Translations under genes and position numbers: made by a program
Part shown: piece by piece, positions 1 through 7,950 of the stretch
Numbering within the stretch: position 1 is the stretch's first letter
How the letters are laid out: every line of letters starts with the position of its first letter
The notes under the pieces: model-generated
Database searches by the model: none
Told to the model about the DNA's origin: nothing
The model's input: only the letters and a program-made list of their open reading frames with translations
Source of the DNA: Streptomyces sp. NBC_01232
GTDB taxonomy: Bacteria > Actinomycetota > Actinomycetes > Streptomycetales > Streptomycetaceae
Assembly: GCF_035989885.1 (NCBI RefSeq)
Contig: NZ_CP108518.1
Span: forward strand, 6,873,001-6,937,000
Reading direction: 5' to 3'
DNA length: 64,000 nucleotides

Positions 1-41
1 GTGCAGCCCCCACTCGGGGCATATTCGCGGGAGGGACCAGA

Positions 42-1793
42 ATGACAGCGGACCGGCGAACGGACCGGCGAGCACAGCGCCGTGCGGTGGGGCGGGCACG
101 GCGCGGGGGAGGCGCCGCCCGGCCCGTGTCGCACCGGCGCCGATCGGCCGTCCGCGGCCGCAGGCCGCTGCTCACCCTGCTGCTCTCCGCCTTCTTCCTG
201 GTCGGTGTCTGCGCGGCCACCGGAATCGCCTGGGACCCCCGCGACGGGAGCGCCGTACAAGAGGCTTCGGCCCCCGGCGCCGGCCTCCCGCCGGCCACCG
301 GCCCGGGCGACGCGACCGGCACCCCTGGAGAGGCCACCCCGTCACCCGTCGAGCCCCCGGCCCCCACGAAGGGCGCCGCCGGCAAGGGCAATCCCGAGGG
401 AGCGGTCGACTCCGGGGCCGAACGCCCCACCGGCGCCCTGCCCTTCGACATGCCCCAGCCGGCCGCCCTGCGCTCCGGCGAGGCGGGCAGGAAGCTGGTG
501 TTCGCCCACTACTTCACCCCGTACCCGCTCTCCCTCGACAACGCGGCCGCGGACCGGGACTACTACACCCGCAACTACCTCAGCCCCGACGGCGAGAACG
601 GCAAGCACGGCAGGTACGGCGGCCTGCTGCGCGACCGGCCGCTGCCCGTGACCCCGAAGAGCGGCGACTGGGAGTACGCCAACCTCCAGCAGGAGGTGCG
701 CACGGCGCGCGCGGCGGGCATCGACGGGTTCACCCTCGACCTGCTCTCCCTCTCCGGCAAGAACTGGGACCGCTCCAACCTGCTGATGGCCGCGGCCCGT
801 TCGGTGGACCCGGAATTCAAGATCATGCTGATGCCGGACATGACCTCCCTGAAGACCGACGACCCCGCGGTGCTCGCCGAAGCGATCGCCACGCTCGCCG
901 ACGCCTCCGCCGCACACCGGCTCCCCGACGGCAGGCTCGTCGTCTCCCCCTTCAAGGCGGAGGAGAAGAGCGTGGCCTGGTGGACCGAGGTCATCGGACT
1001 CCTCGAGTCCAAACACGGCATCCGCACCGCCTTCGTCCCGCTCTTCCTCGACTTCGGCGCCCACAGCGGCGAGTTCGCCCCGATCAGCCACGGGTTCTCC
1101 GAGTGGGGCAGCCGCAGCTACGTCGGCCAGGAGAGCTCCACGCGCGACGTCCAGCGGGCCCACGGCATGGGCAAGATCTGGATGCAGCCCGTGTCGGTCC
1201 AGGACGCGCGCCCCAACCAGGGCATCTACGACGAGGCGGGCAACACCGCGACCCTGCGTTCCACCTGGACGCGCGCCATCGAGGACGGCGCCGACTGGGT
1301 GCAGCTCACCACCTGGAACGACTACTCGGAGGGCAGCCAGTTCGCCCCCTCCCTGCACAACGGCCACGCCTACCTGGACCTGACCTCGTACTACCTGACC
1401 AAGTTCAAGACGGGCAACTGGCCGAAGATCGTCCGGGACACGCTGTACCTCTCCGCGCGCACGCAGTTCGCGGGCACCGACCCGACGGGCGACCAGTCGC
1501 TGCTGATGATGCTGCGCAAGGGCAGCGCCCCGCCCCGGGACAAGGTGGAGGTGCTCAGCTTCCTCACCGGGCCCGGATCCGTCCGGACCATCGTCGGATC
1601 CGTCCGAGGCAGCCACGAGGCTCCCGCCGGGATCCACTCGCAGCTCCTGCCGCTGAAGGTGGGCACCAGCTCGGCGCAGGTCGTACGGGAGGGGAAGAGC
1701 GGGGTGCAGGTCGATCTGCCGTACCGGGTGGACTACGACGCGGAGGTGCAGGACCTCCAGTACTACGCGGCGACCAGCGGGCGGGAACCCTAG
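42..1793 (+). CDS. GH71-like alpha-1,3-glucanase, membrane-anchored or secreted
   Basis: Predicted 583-residue extracytoplasmic glycoside hydrolase. An Arg-rich N-terminus (about residues 1-41) precedes one hydrophobic segment (about 42-62), which could be a signal peptide or a signal anchor. A Pro/Ala/Thr/Gly-rich linker runs to about 145, followed by the catalytic region beginning KLVFAHYFTPYPLSLDN. That opening, with later DGFTLDLL and TTWNDYSEGSQ, resembles family GH71 (mutanase, endo-1,3-alpha-glucanase). The likely substrate is therefore alpha-1,3-glucan from fungi or biofilms, but this is inferred from family only. The ATG lies about 10 bases after GGGAGGGA. It stands alone, followed by a GC-rich gap of 196 bases. 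Family assignment is from motif recall, so a different TIM-barrel hydrolase family remains possible. Confidence 0.72.
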   Translation: MTADRRTDRRAQRRAVGRARRGGGAARPVSHRRRSAVRGRRPLLTLLLSAFFLVGVCAATGIAWDPRDGSAVQEASAPGAGLPPATGPGDATGTPGEATPSPVEPPAPTKGAAGKGNPEGAVDSGAERPTGALPFDMPQPAALRSGEAGRKLVFAHYFTPYPLSLDNAAADRDYYTRNYLSPDGENGKHGRYGGLLRDRPLPVTPKSGDWEYANLQQEVRTARAAGIDGFTLDLLSLSGKNWDRSNLLMAAARSVDPEFKIMLMPDMTSLKTDDPAVLAEAIATLADASAAHRLPDGRLVVSPFKAEEKSVAWWTEVIGLLESKHGIRTAFVPLFLDFGAHSGEFAPISHGFSEWGSRSYVGQESSTRDVQRAHGMGKIWMQPVSVQDARPNQGIYDEAGNTATLRSTWTRAIEDGADWVQLTTWNDYSEGSQFAPSLHNGHAYLDLTSYYLTKFKTGNWPKIVRDTLYLSARTQFAGTDPTGDQSLLMMLRKGSAPPRDKVEVLSFLTGPGSVRTIVGSVRGSHEAPAGIHSQLLPLKVGTSSAQVVREGKSGVQVDLPYRVDYDAEVQDLQYYAATSGREP

Positions 1794-1989
1794 GTCGGCG
1801 ACCGCGGTCCGGCCGCGGTCCGCCGCGGGCCGGCCGCGGACCGGTCGAGCGGGCGCGGCCCGCCCCGCCCGCCCCGCCCGGTCCGGCCCGCCGCGCACGG
1901 ACGCCGGGGGTTCGGTGGCGCGGTCTACCGGCATCGGCGGCGGCGGGAGATGATCCGGACGACAGCCGCGCCGCATCCCCGGAGGAGCA

Positions 1990-3186
1990 GTGACCGAGCC
2001 GACCCGTCCCGCCGACGCCGAGTCTCCCGCCGACGCCGACCGCCAGGCCGGGCCGCCCGGCGAGTTCCCCGGCGGGCCCGCCCTGTTCCGCCTGGACCCC
2101 CGCGTCGCCCATCTGAACCACGGCTCCTTCGGCGCGGTCCCCGTCCCCGTCCTGGAGGCCCAGGCCGCGCTCCGCGCGCAGGCGCACGCCGACCCCGACG
2201 CCTTCTTCGTCTCCGTCGCGGACCGGCTCGCCGAAGCCCGTACGCGGATCGCCGTACACCTCGGCGCCGACCCCGACGGGATCGCCTTCATCGCCAACGC
2301 CACCGAGGGTGCCAACCTCGCGCTGGACGCCGTCCCGCTCGCCGACGGCGACGAGATCCTGGTCACCGACCACGGCTACGGCACCGTCGTCGCGGCGGCC
2401 GCCCGCCGCGCCCCGGTCACCACCGTCGCCCTGGATCCCCGGCTGCCCGACGAGGACGCCGTACGGGAGACCGTGCTGGCCGCGCTGACCCCCCGTACCC
2501 GGGTGGCCGTACTCGACCACGTCAGCTCGCCCACCGCCCGGATCATCGCCTCGCCCCGGCTCCTCGCCGACCTGCGCGCACGCGGGGTCACCACCGTCGT
2601 CGACGGCGCCCACGCCCCGGGCATGCTCGCCGACCCCCTCGCGGGCGGCGCCGACTTCTGGTTCGGCAACCTCCACAAGTGGGGCTACGCGCCCTCCGGC
2701 AGCGCCGTCCTGGCCGTCGCCCCGCAGCACCGCCGCCGGATCCGGGCGCTCGTACCGTCCTGGGAGGACCACTACGGCTTCCCGCGCTCCGTCGAGAACC
2801 GGGCCACCGCCGACTACACCGGCTGGCTCGCCGCCCCCGACGGACTGGACCTCCTCGAACGCCTCGACGCGGCCAAGGTCCGGGCCCACAACAGCGCGCT
2901 GGCCGCCCACGGCGCGGCGCTGCTCGCCGAACTCCCCGGGCTCACCCCGCTCCCGCACGGCGAGGACCTCGCCATGCGCACCCTGCGCCTGCCGCCCGGC
3001 GTCGCCGACACCCCCGACCGGGCCCGCGAGCTGCGCGAGCTGATCGCGGCCGAGCAGCGCATCCGGGTCCTGGTCTGGCCCTGGCCGGGCGGCGGCGGCA
3101 TCCGCGTCTGCGGTCAGATCTACAACCGCCCCGAGGAGTACGAACGCCTCGCCGCCGTCCTCCCGTCCTACCTCAGCCGCGCCTGA
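1990..3186 (+). CDS. Class V PLP-dependent aminotransferase (isopenicillin N epimerase-like)
   Basis: 398-residue fold-type I PLP enzyme of the class V aminotransferase/cysteine desulfurase superfamily. HLNHGSFG near the N-terminus is typical of the isopenicillin N epimerase-like branch. The PLP lysine is probably in FGNLHKWGYAPSG (about residue 230), preceded by the aspartate of VVDGAHAPG. GTG start at 1990 with GGAGGAG immediately upstream. The substrate cannot be told from sequence; relatives act as epimerases, desulfurases or lyases on amino acids. The 3' end overlaps the convergent cobF by 14 bases, so the two genes share a terminator-free junction. Confidence 0.85.
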   Translation: MTEPTRPADAESPADADRQAGPPGEFPGGPALFRLDPRVAHLNHGSFGAVPVPVLEAQAALRAQAHADPDAFFVSVADRLAEARTRIAVHLGADPDGIAFIANATEGANLALDAVPLADGDEILVTDHGYGTVVAAAARRAPVTTVALDPRLPDEDAVRETVLAALTPRTRVAVLDHVSSPTARIIASPRLLADLRARGVTTVVDGAHAPGMLADPLAGGADFWFGNLHKWGYAPSGSAVLAVAPQHRRRIRALVPSWEDHYGFPRSVENRATADYTGWLAAPDGLDLLERLDAAKVRAHNSALAAHGAALLAELPGLTPLPHGEDLAMRTLRLPPGVADTPDRARELRELIAAEQRIRVLVWPWPGGGGIRVCGQIYNRPEEYERLAAVLPSYLSRA

Positions 3187-3925
3187 GCAGGTACGTGTCC
3201 ATGATCCAGCCCTTGCGGGCCCGGGCCTCGGTACGCAGCTCCTCGATCCGCCCGGCGACCTCCGCGAGCCTGCCCTGCACCAGGATCTCGTCCGGGGTGC
3301 CCACATAGGCGCCCCAGTAGATGTAGAGGTCCCGGTCCAGGTGGGCGGTGAAGGCGTGCCGCGCGTCCAGCATCACCACCACGTCGTCCACGTCGTCCGG
3401 CCAGCCCTCGGCCAGCCGGCGGCCGGTGGTGATCTGGACCGGGCGCCCGACCCGGTTGAGGTTGGTCCGGTGCCGCGCCAGCAGCGCCGAGATGCTGCTG
3501 ATGCCGGGCACGACCTCGTGCTCGAAGGCCACCCGGCCGCGCTCCAGCACCTCGTCGAGGATCGCCAGCGTGGAGTCGTAGAGGGAGGGATCGCCCCAGA
3601 CCAGGAACGCCCCGGTCTCACCGTCCGCCAGATCCTCCGCGATGAAGCGCTCGAAGAGCGCCGCCCGCGCGCTGCGCCAGCCGTCCACCGTCGGGGTGTA
3701 GTCGGCGGGCGTCCGGTCCCGGTCCGGGTCGCGGCCCTCCACCAGCCGGTGGCCGGGGCGGGCGTGCGCGTCGAGCATCGCGCGCCGCAGCCCGGTCAGA
3801 TCCGCCTTCTCCTCGCCCTTCTCCAGGATGAGGAATGCGTCCGCCGCGCCGATCGCCCTGACCGCCTGGAGGGTCAGATGGTCCGGGTCGCCCGCGCCTA
3901 TGCCGATCACTGAGAACTTCTTCAC
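3173..3925 (-). CDS. cobF: Precorrin-6A synthase (deacetylating)
   Basis: 250 residues, the usual CobF length. CobF is a SAM-dependent C1 methyltransferase of the aerobic cobalamin pathway that also releases acetate from precorrin-5. The N-terminal GIGAGDPDHLTLQAVRAI is the canonical start of tetrapyrrole methylases, and VVPGISSISALLAR follows the usual second motif. I place the start at GTG 3925 because the tetrapyrrole methylase fold begins there. No other cob genes are in the window, so it is a detached B12 gene. The start lies only 18 bases from lutA on the opposite strand and has no room for a Shine-Dalgarno sequence, which suggests a leaderless transcript. Confidence 0.9.
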   Translation of the reverse strand: MKKFSVIGIGAGDPDHLTLQAVRAIGAADAFLILEKGEEKADLTGLRRAMLDAHARPGHRLVEGRDPDRDRTPADYTPTVDGWRSARAALFERFIAEDLADGETGAFLVWGDPSLYDSTLAILDEVLERGRVAFEHEVVPGISSISALLARHRTNLNRVGRPVQITTGRRLAEGWPDDVDDVVVMLDARHAFTAHLDRDLYIYWGAYVGTPDEILVQGRLAEVAGRIEELRTEARARKGWIMDTYLLRRG

Positions 3926-3943
3926 CGGGCTATTGTGCCCATC
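3926..3943. promoter_or_regulatory. Shared divergent start region of cobF and lutA, probably leaderless both ways
   Basis: Only 18 bases separate the two start codons. TATTGT at 3931-3936 is placed -13 to -8 of the lutA ATG. Its other strand gives CACAAT at -12 to -7 of the cobF GTG. Each is a 4/6 match to TATAAT, and both would start transcription at or very near the initiation codon. Neither side has a ribosome binding site. Overlapping -10 elements on opposite strands are inferred, not demonstrated. Confidence 0.55.
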
Positions 3944-4699
3944 ATGCGAGCCGCCCTGTTCGTCACCTGCGTCAATGACGCTCTCTACCCGCGGACCGGC
4001 ATCGCCGTCGTACGCCTCCTGGAGCGGCTGGGCGTGGACGTGGACTTCCCCGCGGCCCAGAGCTGCTGCGGGCAGCCGCAGTACAACACCGGCTACCGGC
4101 ACGAGACCGAACCGCTCATGCGGCGCACCGCGCGGGCCTTCGCGGGACACGAATTCGTGGTCACCCCGTCCGGATCCTGCGCCGCGATGATCCGCGAGCA
4201 CTACCCGCGCATCGGCCGCAAGGCGGCCGCGGAGGGCCGCGGCGGCGAGCTCGCCGAGGCCGCAGCCTCGCTCGCACCGCGCGTGTACGAGCTCACCGAG
4301 TTCCTGGTCGACGTGCTCGGGGTGACCGACGTCGGCGCGTACTTCCCGCACACCGTCACCTACCACCCCTCCTGCCACGGCCTGCGCGGCCTGGGCCTGG
4401 GGGACCGGCCGCGCCGGCTGCTGACCGCGGTCAAGGGCCTGGACCTGGTCGAGCTGCCGGGCGCCGAGGAGTGCTGCGGCTTCGGCGGCACCTTCGCCGT
4501 CAAGAACCCGGACGTGTCCACCGCCATGGGGGCCGACAAGACCGCGGCCGCCGCCGGCACCGGCGCCCAGGTGCTCTGCGGCGCCGACAACTCCTGCCTC
4601 GCCCACCTGGACGGCCTGCTGCGCCGCGCGGACAGCCCGATGCGGACCCTGCACCTCGCGGAGATCCTGGCCGCGACCGAGGAGGAACCGCTGCCGTGA
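3944..4699 (+). CDS. lutA: L-lactate utilisation iron-sulfur subunit LutA (CCG-domain protein)
   Basis: 251 residues with two CCG (cysteine-rich) domains: SCCGQPQYNTGY near residue 45 and CHGLRGLG...ECCGFGGTF near residues 143-187, the ligand sets of LutA/YkgE/HdrD-type proteins. With LutB and LutC it forms the cytoplasmic complex that oxidises L-lactate to pyruvate in Bacillus subtilis. I chose ATG 3944 over GTG 3935 because of the leaderless -10 spacing and the conserved MRAALFVTC start. The stop overlaps the lutB GTG (GTGA), so translation is probably coupled. Confidence 0.9.
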   Translation: MRAALFVTCVNDALYPRTGIAVVRLLERLGVDVDFPAAQSCCGQPQYNTGYRHETEPLMRRTARAFAGHEFVVTPSGSCAAMIREHYPRIGRKAAAEGRGGELAEAAASLAPRVYELTEFLVDVLGVTDVGAYFPHTVTYHPSCHGLRGLGLGDRPRRLLTAVKGLDLVELPGAEECCGFGGTFAVKNPDVSTAMGADKTAAAAGTGAQVLCGADNSCLAHLDGLLRRADSPMRTLHLAEILAATEEEPLP

Positions 4700-6180
4700 C
4701 GGGCACCTACCTGGGCATGCCCGCCTTCCCCGAGGCGGCCCGCGAAGCCGTACGGGACGAGGTGCTGCGCGCCAACCTCCGGCACGCCACGCACACCATC
4801 CGCGACAAACGCGCGCGGTCCGTCGCCGAACTGGCGGACTGGGACCGGCTGCGCGCGGCGGGCAAGGCCGTCAAGGACCACACCCTGCGCCACCTCGACC
4901 GCTACCTCCTGCAGCTGGAGGAAGCGGTCACGGCGGCCGGCGGCACCGTCCACTGGGCCGCCGACGCCGACGAGGCCAACCGCATCGTCACGGACCTGGT
5001 CCGCGCGACCGGCGAGCGCGAGGTCGTCAAGGTCAAGTCCATGGCCACGCAGGAGATCGGACTCAACGAGGCCCTGGAGGCCGCGGGGATCGCCGCGTAC
5101 GAGACCGACCTCGCCGAACTCATCGTGCAGCTCGGCCATGACCGCCCCTCCCACATCCTGGTCCCGGCCATCCACCGCAACCGGGCCGAGATCCGCGACA
5201 TCTTCCGTACGGAGATGGGAAGTTGGGGCCGCCCTGCGCCCGAGCCGCTCGGCGACGACCCGCGGGAGCTCGCCGAGGCGGCGCGCCTGCACCTGCGCGA
5301 GAAGTTCCTGCGCGCCAGGGTCGCCGTGTCCGGGGCCAACTTCATGGTCGCCGAGACCGGCACCATGGTCGTCCTGGAGTCCGAGGGGAACGGCCGGATG
5401 TGCCTGACCCTGCCCGAGACCCTGATCTCCGTCGTCGGCATCGAAAAGGTCGTCCCGACCTTCCGCGACCTGGAGATCTTCCTCCAGACGCTGCCGCGCT
5501 CCTCGACGGCCGAGCGGATGAACCCGTACACGACGATGTGGACCGGGCTGGGCCCGTCGCGAGGGGCGGACGGCGACGGACCCGCCGCCTTCCACCTCGT
5601 CCTCCTCGACAACGGCCGCACCGACACCCTCGCCGACGAGACCGGCCGCCAGGCCCTGCGCTGCATCCGCTGCTCCGCCTGCCTCAACGTCTGCCCGGTC
5701 TACGAACGCGCCGGCGGCCACGCCTACGGCTCCGTCTACCCCGGCCCCATCGGTGCGATCCTCAGCCCCCAACTCCGCGGCACCGGAACCGAGATCGACG
5801 CCTCGCTGCCCTACGCGTCCACCCTGTGCGGGGCCTGCTACGAGGTCTGCCCCGTCGCCATCGACATCCCCGAGGTCCTCGTCCACCTCCGCGAGCGGGT
5901 GGCCCAGGGCGGCCCGGTGACCCGAGGCGGCGTCCGCGTCACGCTCCGCCCCGCGGACGGCCGCACCGCCGAACGGGCCACCATGCGCGCCGCCCGGCTG
6001 CTCCTGGACCACCCGGGGGCACTGCGCGCCGGGGAGCGCCTGCTGGCCCGTGCCCGGCGGCTGGCGCCCCGCCGGCTCCCCGGGGCCGGACGGGCCTGGA
6101 CCGACAGCCGCGAACTGCCCACCGTACCGGCGGAATCCTTCCGCGACTGGTGGGCCCGGGAACGGGGGGACACGCAGTGA
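4696..6180 (+). CDS. lutB: L-lactate utilisation iron-sulfur protein LutB
   Basis: 494 residues. An N-terminal LUD domain (about 60-290) is followed by a ferredoxin-like region with two 4Fe-4S motifs, CIRCSACLNVCPVYE near 320 and CGACYEVCPVAIDIP near 378. This is the standard LutB architecture; it passes electrons from lactate within the LutABC complex. The GTG start overlaps the lutA stop, with GGAGGAA at 4681 inside the 3' end of lutA. The C-terminal tail (about 430-494) is Arg/Ala/Gly-rich. The stop overlaps the lutC start in the same GTGA fashion. Confidence 0.9.
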   Translation: MTGTYLGMPAFPEAAREAVRDEVLRANLRHATHTIRDKRARSVAELADWDRLRAAGKAVKDHTLRHLDRYLLQLEEAVTAAGGTVHWAADADEANRIVTDLVRATGEREVVKVKSMATQEIGLNEALEAAGIAAYETDLAELIVQLGHDRPSHILVPAIHRNRAEIRDIFRTEMGSWGRPAPEPLGDDPRELAEAARLHLREKFLRARVAVSGANFMVAETGTMVVLESEGNGRMCLTLPETLISVVGIEKVVPTFRDLEIFLQTLPRSSTAERMNPYTTMWTGLGPSRGADGDGPAAFHLVLLDNGRTDTLADETGRQALRCIRCSACLNVCPVYERAGGHAYGSVYPGPIGAILSPQLRGTGTEIDASLPYASTLCGACYEVCPVAIDIPEVLVHLRERVAQGGPVTRGGVRVTLRPADGRTAERATMRAARLLLDHPGALRAGERLLARARRLAPRRLPGAGRAWTDSRELPTVPAESFRDWWARERGDTQ

Positions 6181-6806
6181 GCAGCAAGGACCGCATCCTG
6201 GGCCGGATCCGCCGCGCGTCGGCGAACGCCCCTGACGCGGAGATCCCCCGCGACTACCTGCAGGTCCACGGCACCCGCACCCCCGCCGAGCGCGTGGACC
6301 TGCTGGCCGCCCACCTCGCCGAGTACCGGGCCCTGGTCCACCGCACGGACGGGGACGGGCTGCCCGCACTGCTCACGCGGCTCCTCGCCGAACGGGGCGC
6401 CCGCACGGTGCTCGTCCCGCCCGGCCTGCCCCCGCACTGGCTCGCGGCCGCAGGCCCCGTCCTCGTCCCCGACCGGGCGGACTCCACCCCGCACGAGCTG
6501 GACCTGGTCGACAGCGTGGTCACCGGCTGCGCCCTGGCCGTCGCCGAGACCGGCACGATCGTCCTCGACGCGGGCCCCGACCAGGGCCGGCGCCGCATCA
6601 CCCTGATCCCGGACCACCACATCTGCGTGATCCGCGTCCCGGACCAAGTGGTCGACTCCGTCCCGCAGGCCCTGCCGCTCCTCGACCCGTCCCGCCCGCT
6701 GACCTGGATCTCCGGCCCCTCCGCCACCAGCGACATCGAACTCGACCGGGTGGAGGGAGTCCACGGCCCCCGCACCCTGGAGGTGGTCCTCGTTGGCAGA
6801 GAATGA
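6177..6806 (+). CDS. lutC: Lactate utilisation protein LutC (LUD domain)
   Basis: 209 residues with an N-terminal helix MSSKDRILGRIRRA and a LUD fold. AVAETGTIVLDAGP and DHHICVIRVPDQVVDSVPQA are the signature LutC segments, and SGPSATSDIE lies near the C-terminus. It is the third subunit of the L-lactate oxidation system. GTG 6177 overlaps the lutB stop and has GGGGGA just upstream. No lactate permease (lutP) or LutR/FadR regulator is adjacent. Confidence 0.88.
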   Translation: MSSKDRILGRIRRASANAPDAEIPRDYLQVHGTRTPAERVDLLAAHLAEYRALVHRTDGDGLPALLTRLLAERGARTVLVPPGLPPHWLAAAGPVLVPDRADSTPHELDLVDSVVTGCALAVAETGTIVLDAGPDQGRRRITLIPDHHICVIRVPDQVVDSVPQALPLLDPSRPLTWISGPSATSDIELDRVEGVHGPRTLEVVLVGRE

Positions 6807-6810
6807 GGGC

Positions 6811-7206
6811 ATGTCGTCCTACATCGCCCTCACGGCCCTCCTCGTCCACGACTACGACGAGGCCATCGACTTCTACACCCGCGCCCTCGGCTTCGACCTG
6901 GCCGAGGACACCGCCCGCCCGGACGGCTCCCGCTGGGTCGTGGTCCGCCCGCCCGGCGCCACCGAATCCGCCCTGCTGCTGGCCCGCGCCAAGGACGAGG
7001 CGCAGCGCTCCCGGGTCGGCGACCAGGCGGGCGGCCGCGTCGGCCACTTCCTGTACACCGACGACTTCGCCCGCGACCACGCCCGGATGACCGCCGAGGG
7101 CGTCCGCTTCCTGGAGGAGCCGCGCCACGAGGCGTACGGCTCGGTCGCCGTCTTCCAGGACCTGTACGGCAACCGCTGGGACCTGCTAGAGCCCGCCGCG
7201 CGATAG
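6811..7206 (+). CDS. VOC-family (glyoxalase/bleomycin-resistance fold) protein
   Basis: 131 residues with the paired beta-alpha-beta-beta-beta modules of the VOC superfamily. LTALLVHDYDEAIDFYTRALGFDL opens the first module, and GRVGHFLYTDDFARDHARM and SVAVFQDLYGNRWDLLEP form the second. The His/Glu metal ligands are not obvious enough to name a substrate. It follows lutC by 4 bases and is probably read as the fourth gene of the operon. An in-frame TTG at 6793 would overlap lutC, but ATG 6811 gives the better family start. The 3' end overlaps the convergent DUF309 gene by 21 bases. Confidence 0.82.
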   Translation: MSSYIALTALLVHDYDEAIDFYTRALGFDLAEDTARPDGSRWVVVRPPGATESALLLARAKDEAQRSRVGDQAGGRVGHFLYTDDFARDHARMTAEGVRFLEEPRHEAYGSVAVFQDLYGNRWDLLEPAAR

Positions 7207-7671
7207 CCGGGGAGCCTCCCGTACGGGATCGGCCGGCGGGCCCCCGGCCGCCACCCGCCCGGCCAGCTCCCGGGCCCAGAGCACCAGCCCCGGCACGTCG
7301 ATCCCGTACGGCCGCCCGTCCAGCCCCTCGATCCCGGCGGCCCCGCGCCGCAGCAGCCGCGCCCCGCCGACCGCATTGCCGCGCGCGGCGTGCGTCAGCC
7401 CGACCGCGAGCTGCGCGAGCCCCCGCCAGAGCGGGGCCGCGGCCTCGGGCCCGGACTTCCAGGCATCCTCGAACACCTCGTGTGCGTGGAACGGCATTCC
7501 GGCGTCCAGCAGCCGCTGCGCCTCCCGCAGGGTCTCCCCGGGCGAGCGCACCACCCCTTCGGGCTGCCGCTCCACCCCGGCCGCCCCGTAGCCGAGCGGC
7601 CGCCCCAGCCCGTCCCTGGGCCGCGCACTGCGCGCCCGACCTTCGACATCCCGATCCCGTGCGTTCACCAC
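7186..7671 (-). CDS. DUF309 family protein
   Basis: 161 residues containing the DUF309 signature: FHAHEVFEDAW, followed by PLWRGLAQLAVGLTHAARGN and a helix with Leu/Arg repeats. This is a small all-helical domain, often annotated as possible metal-dependent hydrolase or RNA-associated; the function is not established. The start is one of two adjacent GTG codons (7671 or 7668). The C-terminal region of about 30 residues is Pro/Arg-rich and overlaps the convergent VOC gene. No operon partner on this strand. Confidence 0.75.
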   Translation of the reverse strand: MVNARDRDVEGRARSARPRDGLGRPLGYGAAGVERQPEGVVRSPGETLREAQRLLDAGMPFHAHEVFEDAWKSGPEAAAPLWRGLAQLAVGLTHAARGNAVGGARLLRRGAAGIEGLDGRPYGIDVPGLVLWARELAGRVAAGGPPADPVREAPRLSRGGL

Positions 7672-7777
7672 CCCATCCTCCCTCCCGCCGATTACTGGTG
7701 CATGCACACCCCTCGGCGTGGGGTAATGTTCTGCATGTGCCGCCGAGCACGGGGAAACCCGCAGGTCGCAGGCACAA

Positions 7778-7851
<74 letters not shown>

Positions 7852-7870
7852 CTCGAAAGAGTCGCAGATC

Positions 7871-7904
7871 AGGGGCCGTTTCAGAGCAATCTGAAACGGC
7901 CCCT
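7871..7904 (+). terminator. 14-bp hairpin after tRNA-Pro
   Basis: A perfect 14-bp stem, AGGGGCCGTTTCAG (7871-7884) with its complement at 7891-7904, around a 6-base loop. It is followed after 6 bases by a run of five T (7911-7915). It probably ends tRNA transcription and may also end reverse-strand int transcription. Confidence 0.75.
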
Positions 7905-7915
7905 TGATCGTTTTT

Positions 7916-7934
7916 GGGGACCAGTTGGGGACCA
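7916..7934. repeat. Direct repeat GGGGACCA x2 between tRNA and int
   Basis: GGGGACCA occurs at 7916-7923 and 7927-7934, 11 bases apart and so on the same DNA face. The position, between the tRNA attachment region and the int stop codon, fits integrase arm-type binding sites, but that is inference. Confidence 0.45.
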
Positions 7935-7950
7935 ATGCGCTCAGTGCGGG

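Noticed and set aside
3926..4654. Upstream extension of cobF into the lutA region
   Set aside because: The fold of tetrapyrrole methylases begins at GTG 3925 and the extension is antisense to lutA.
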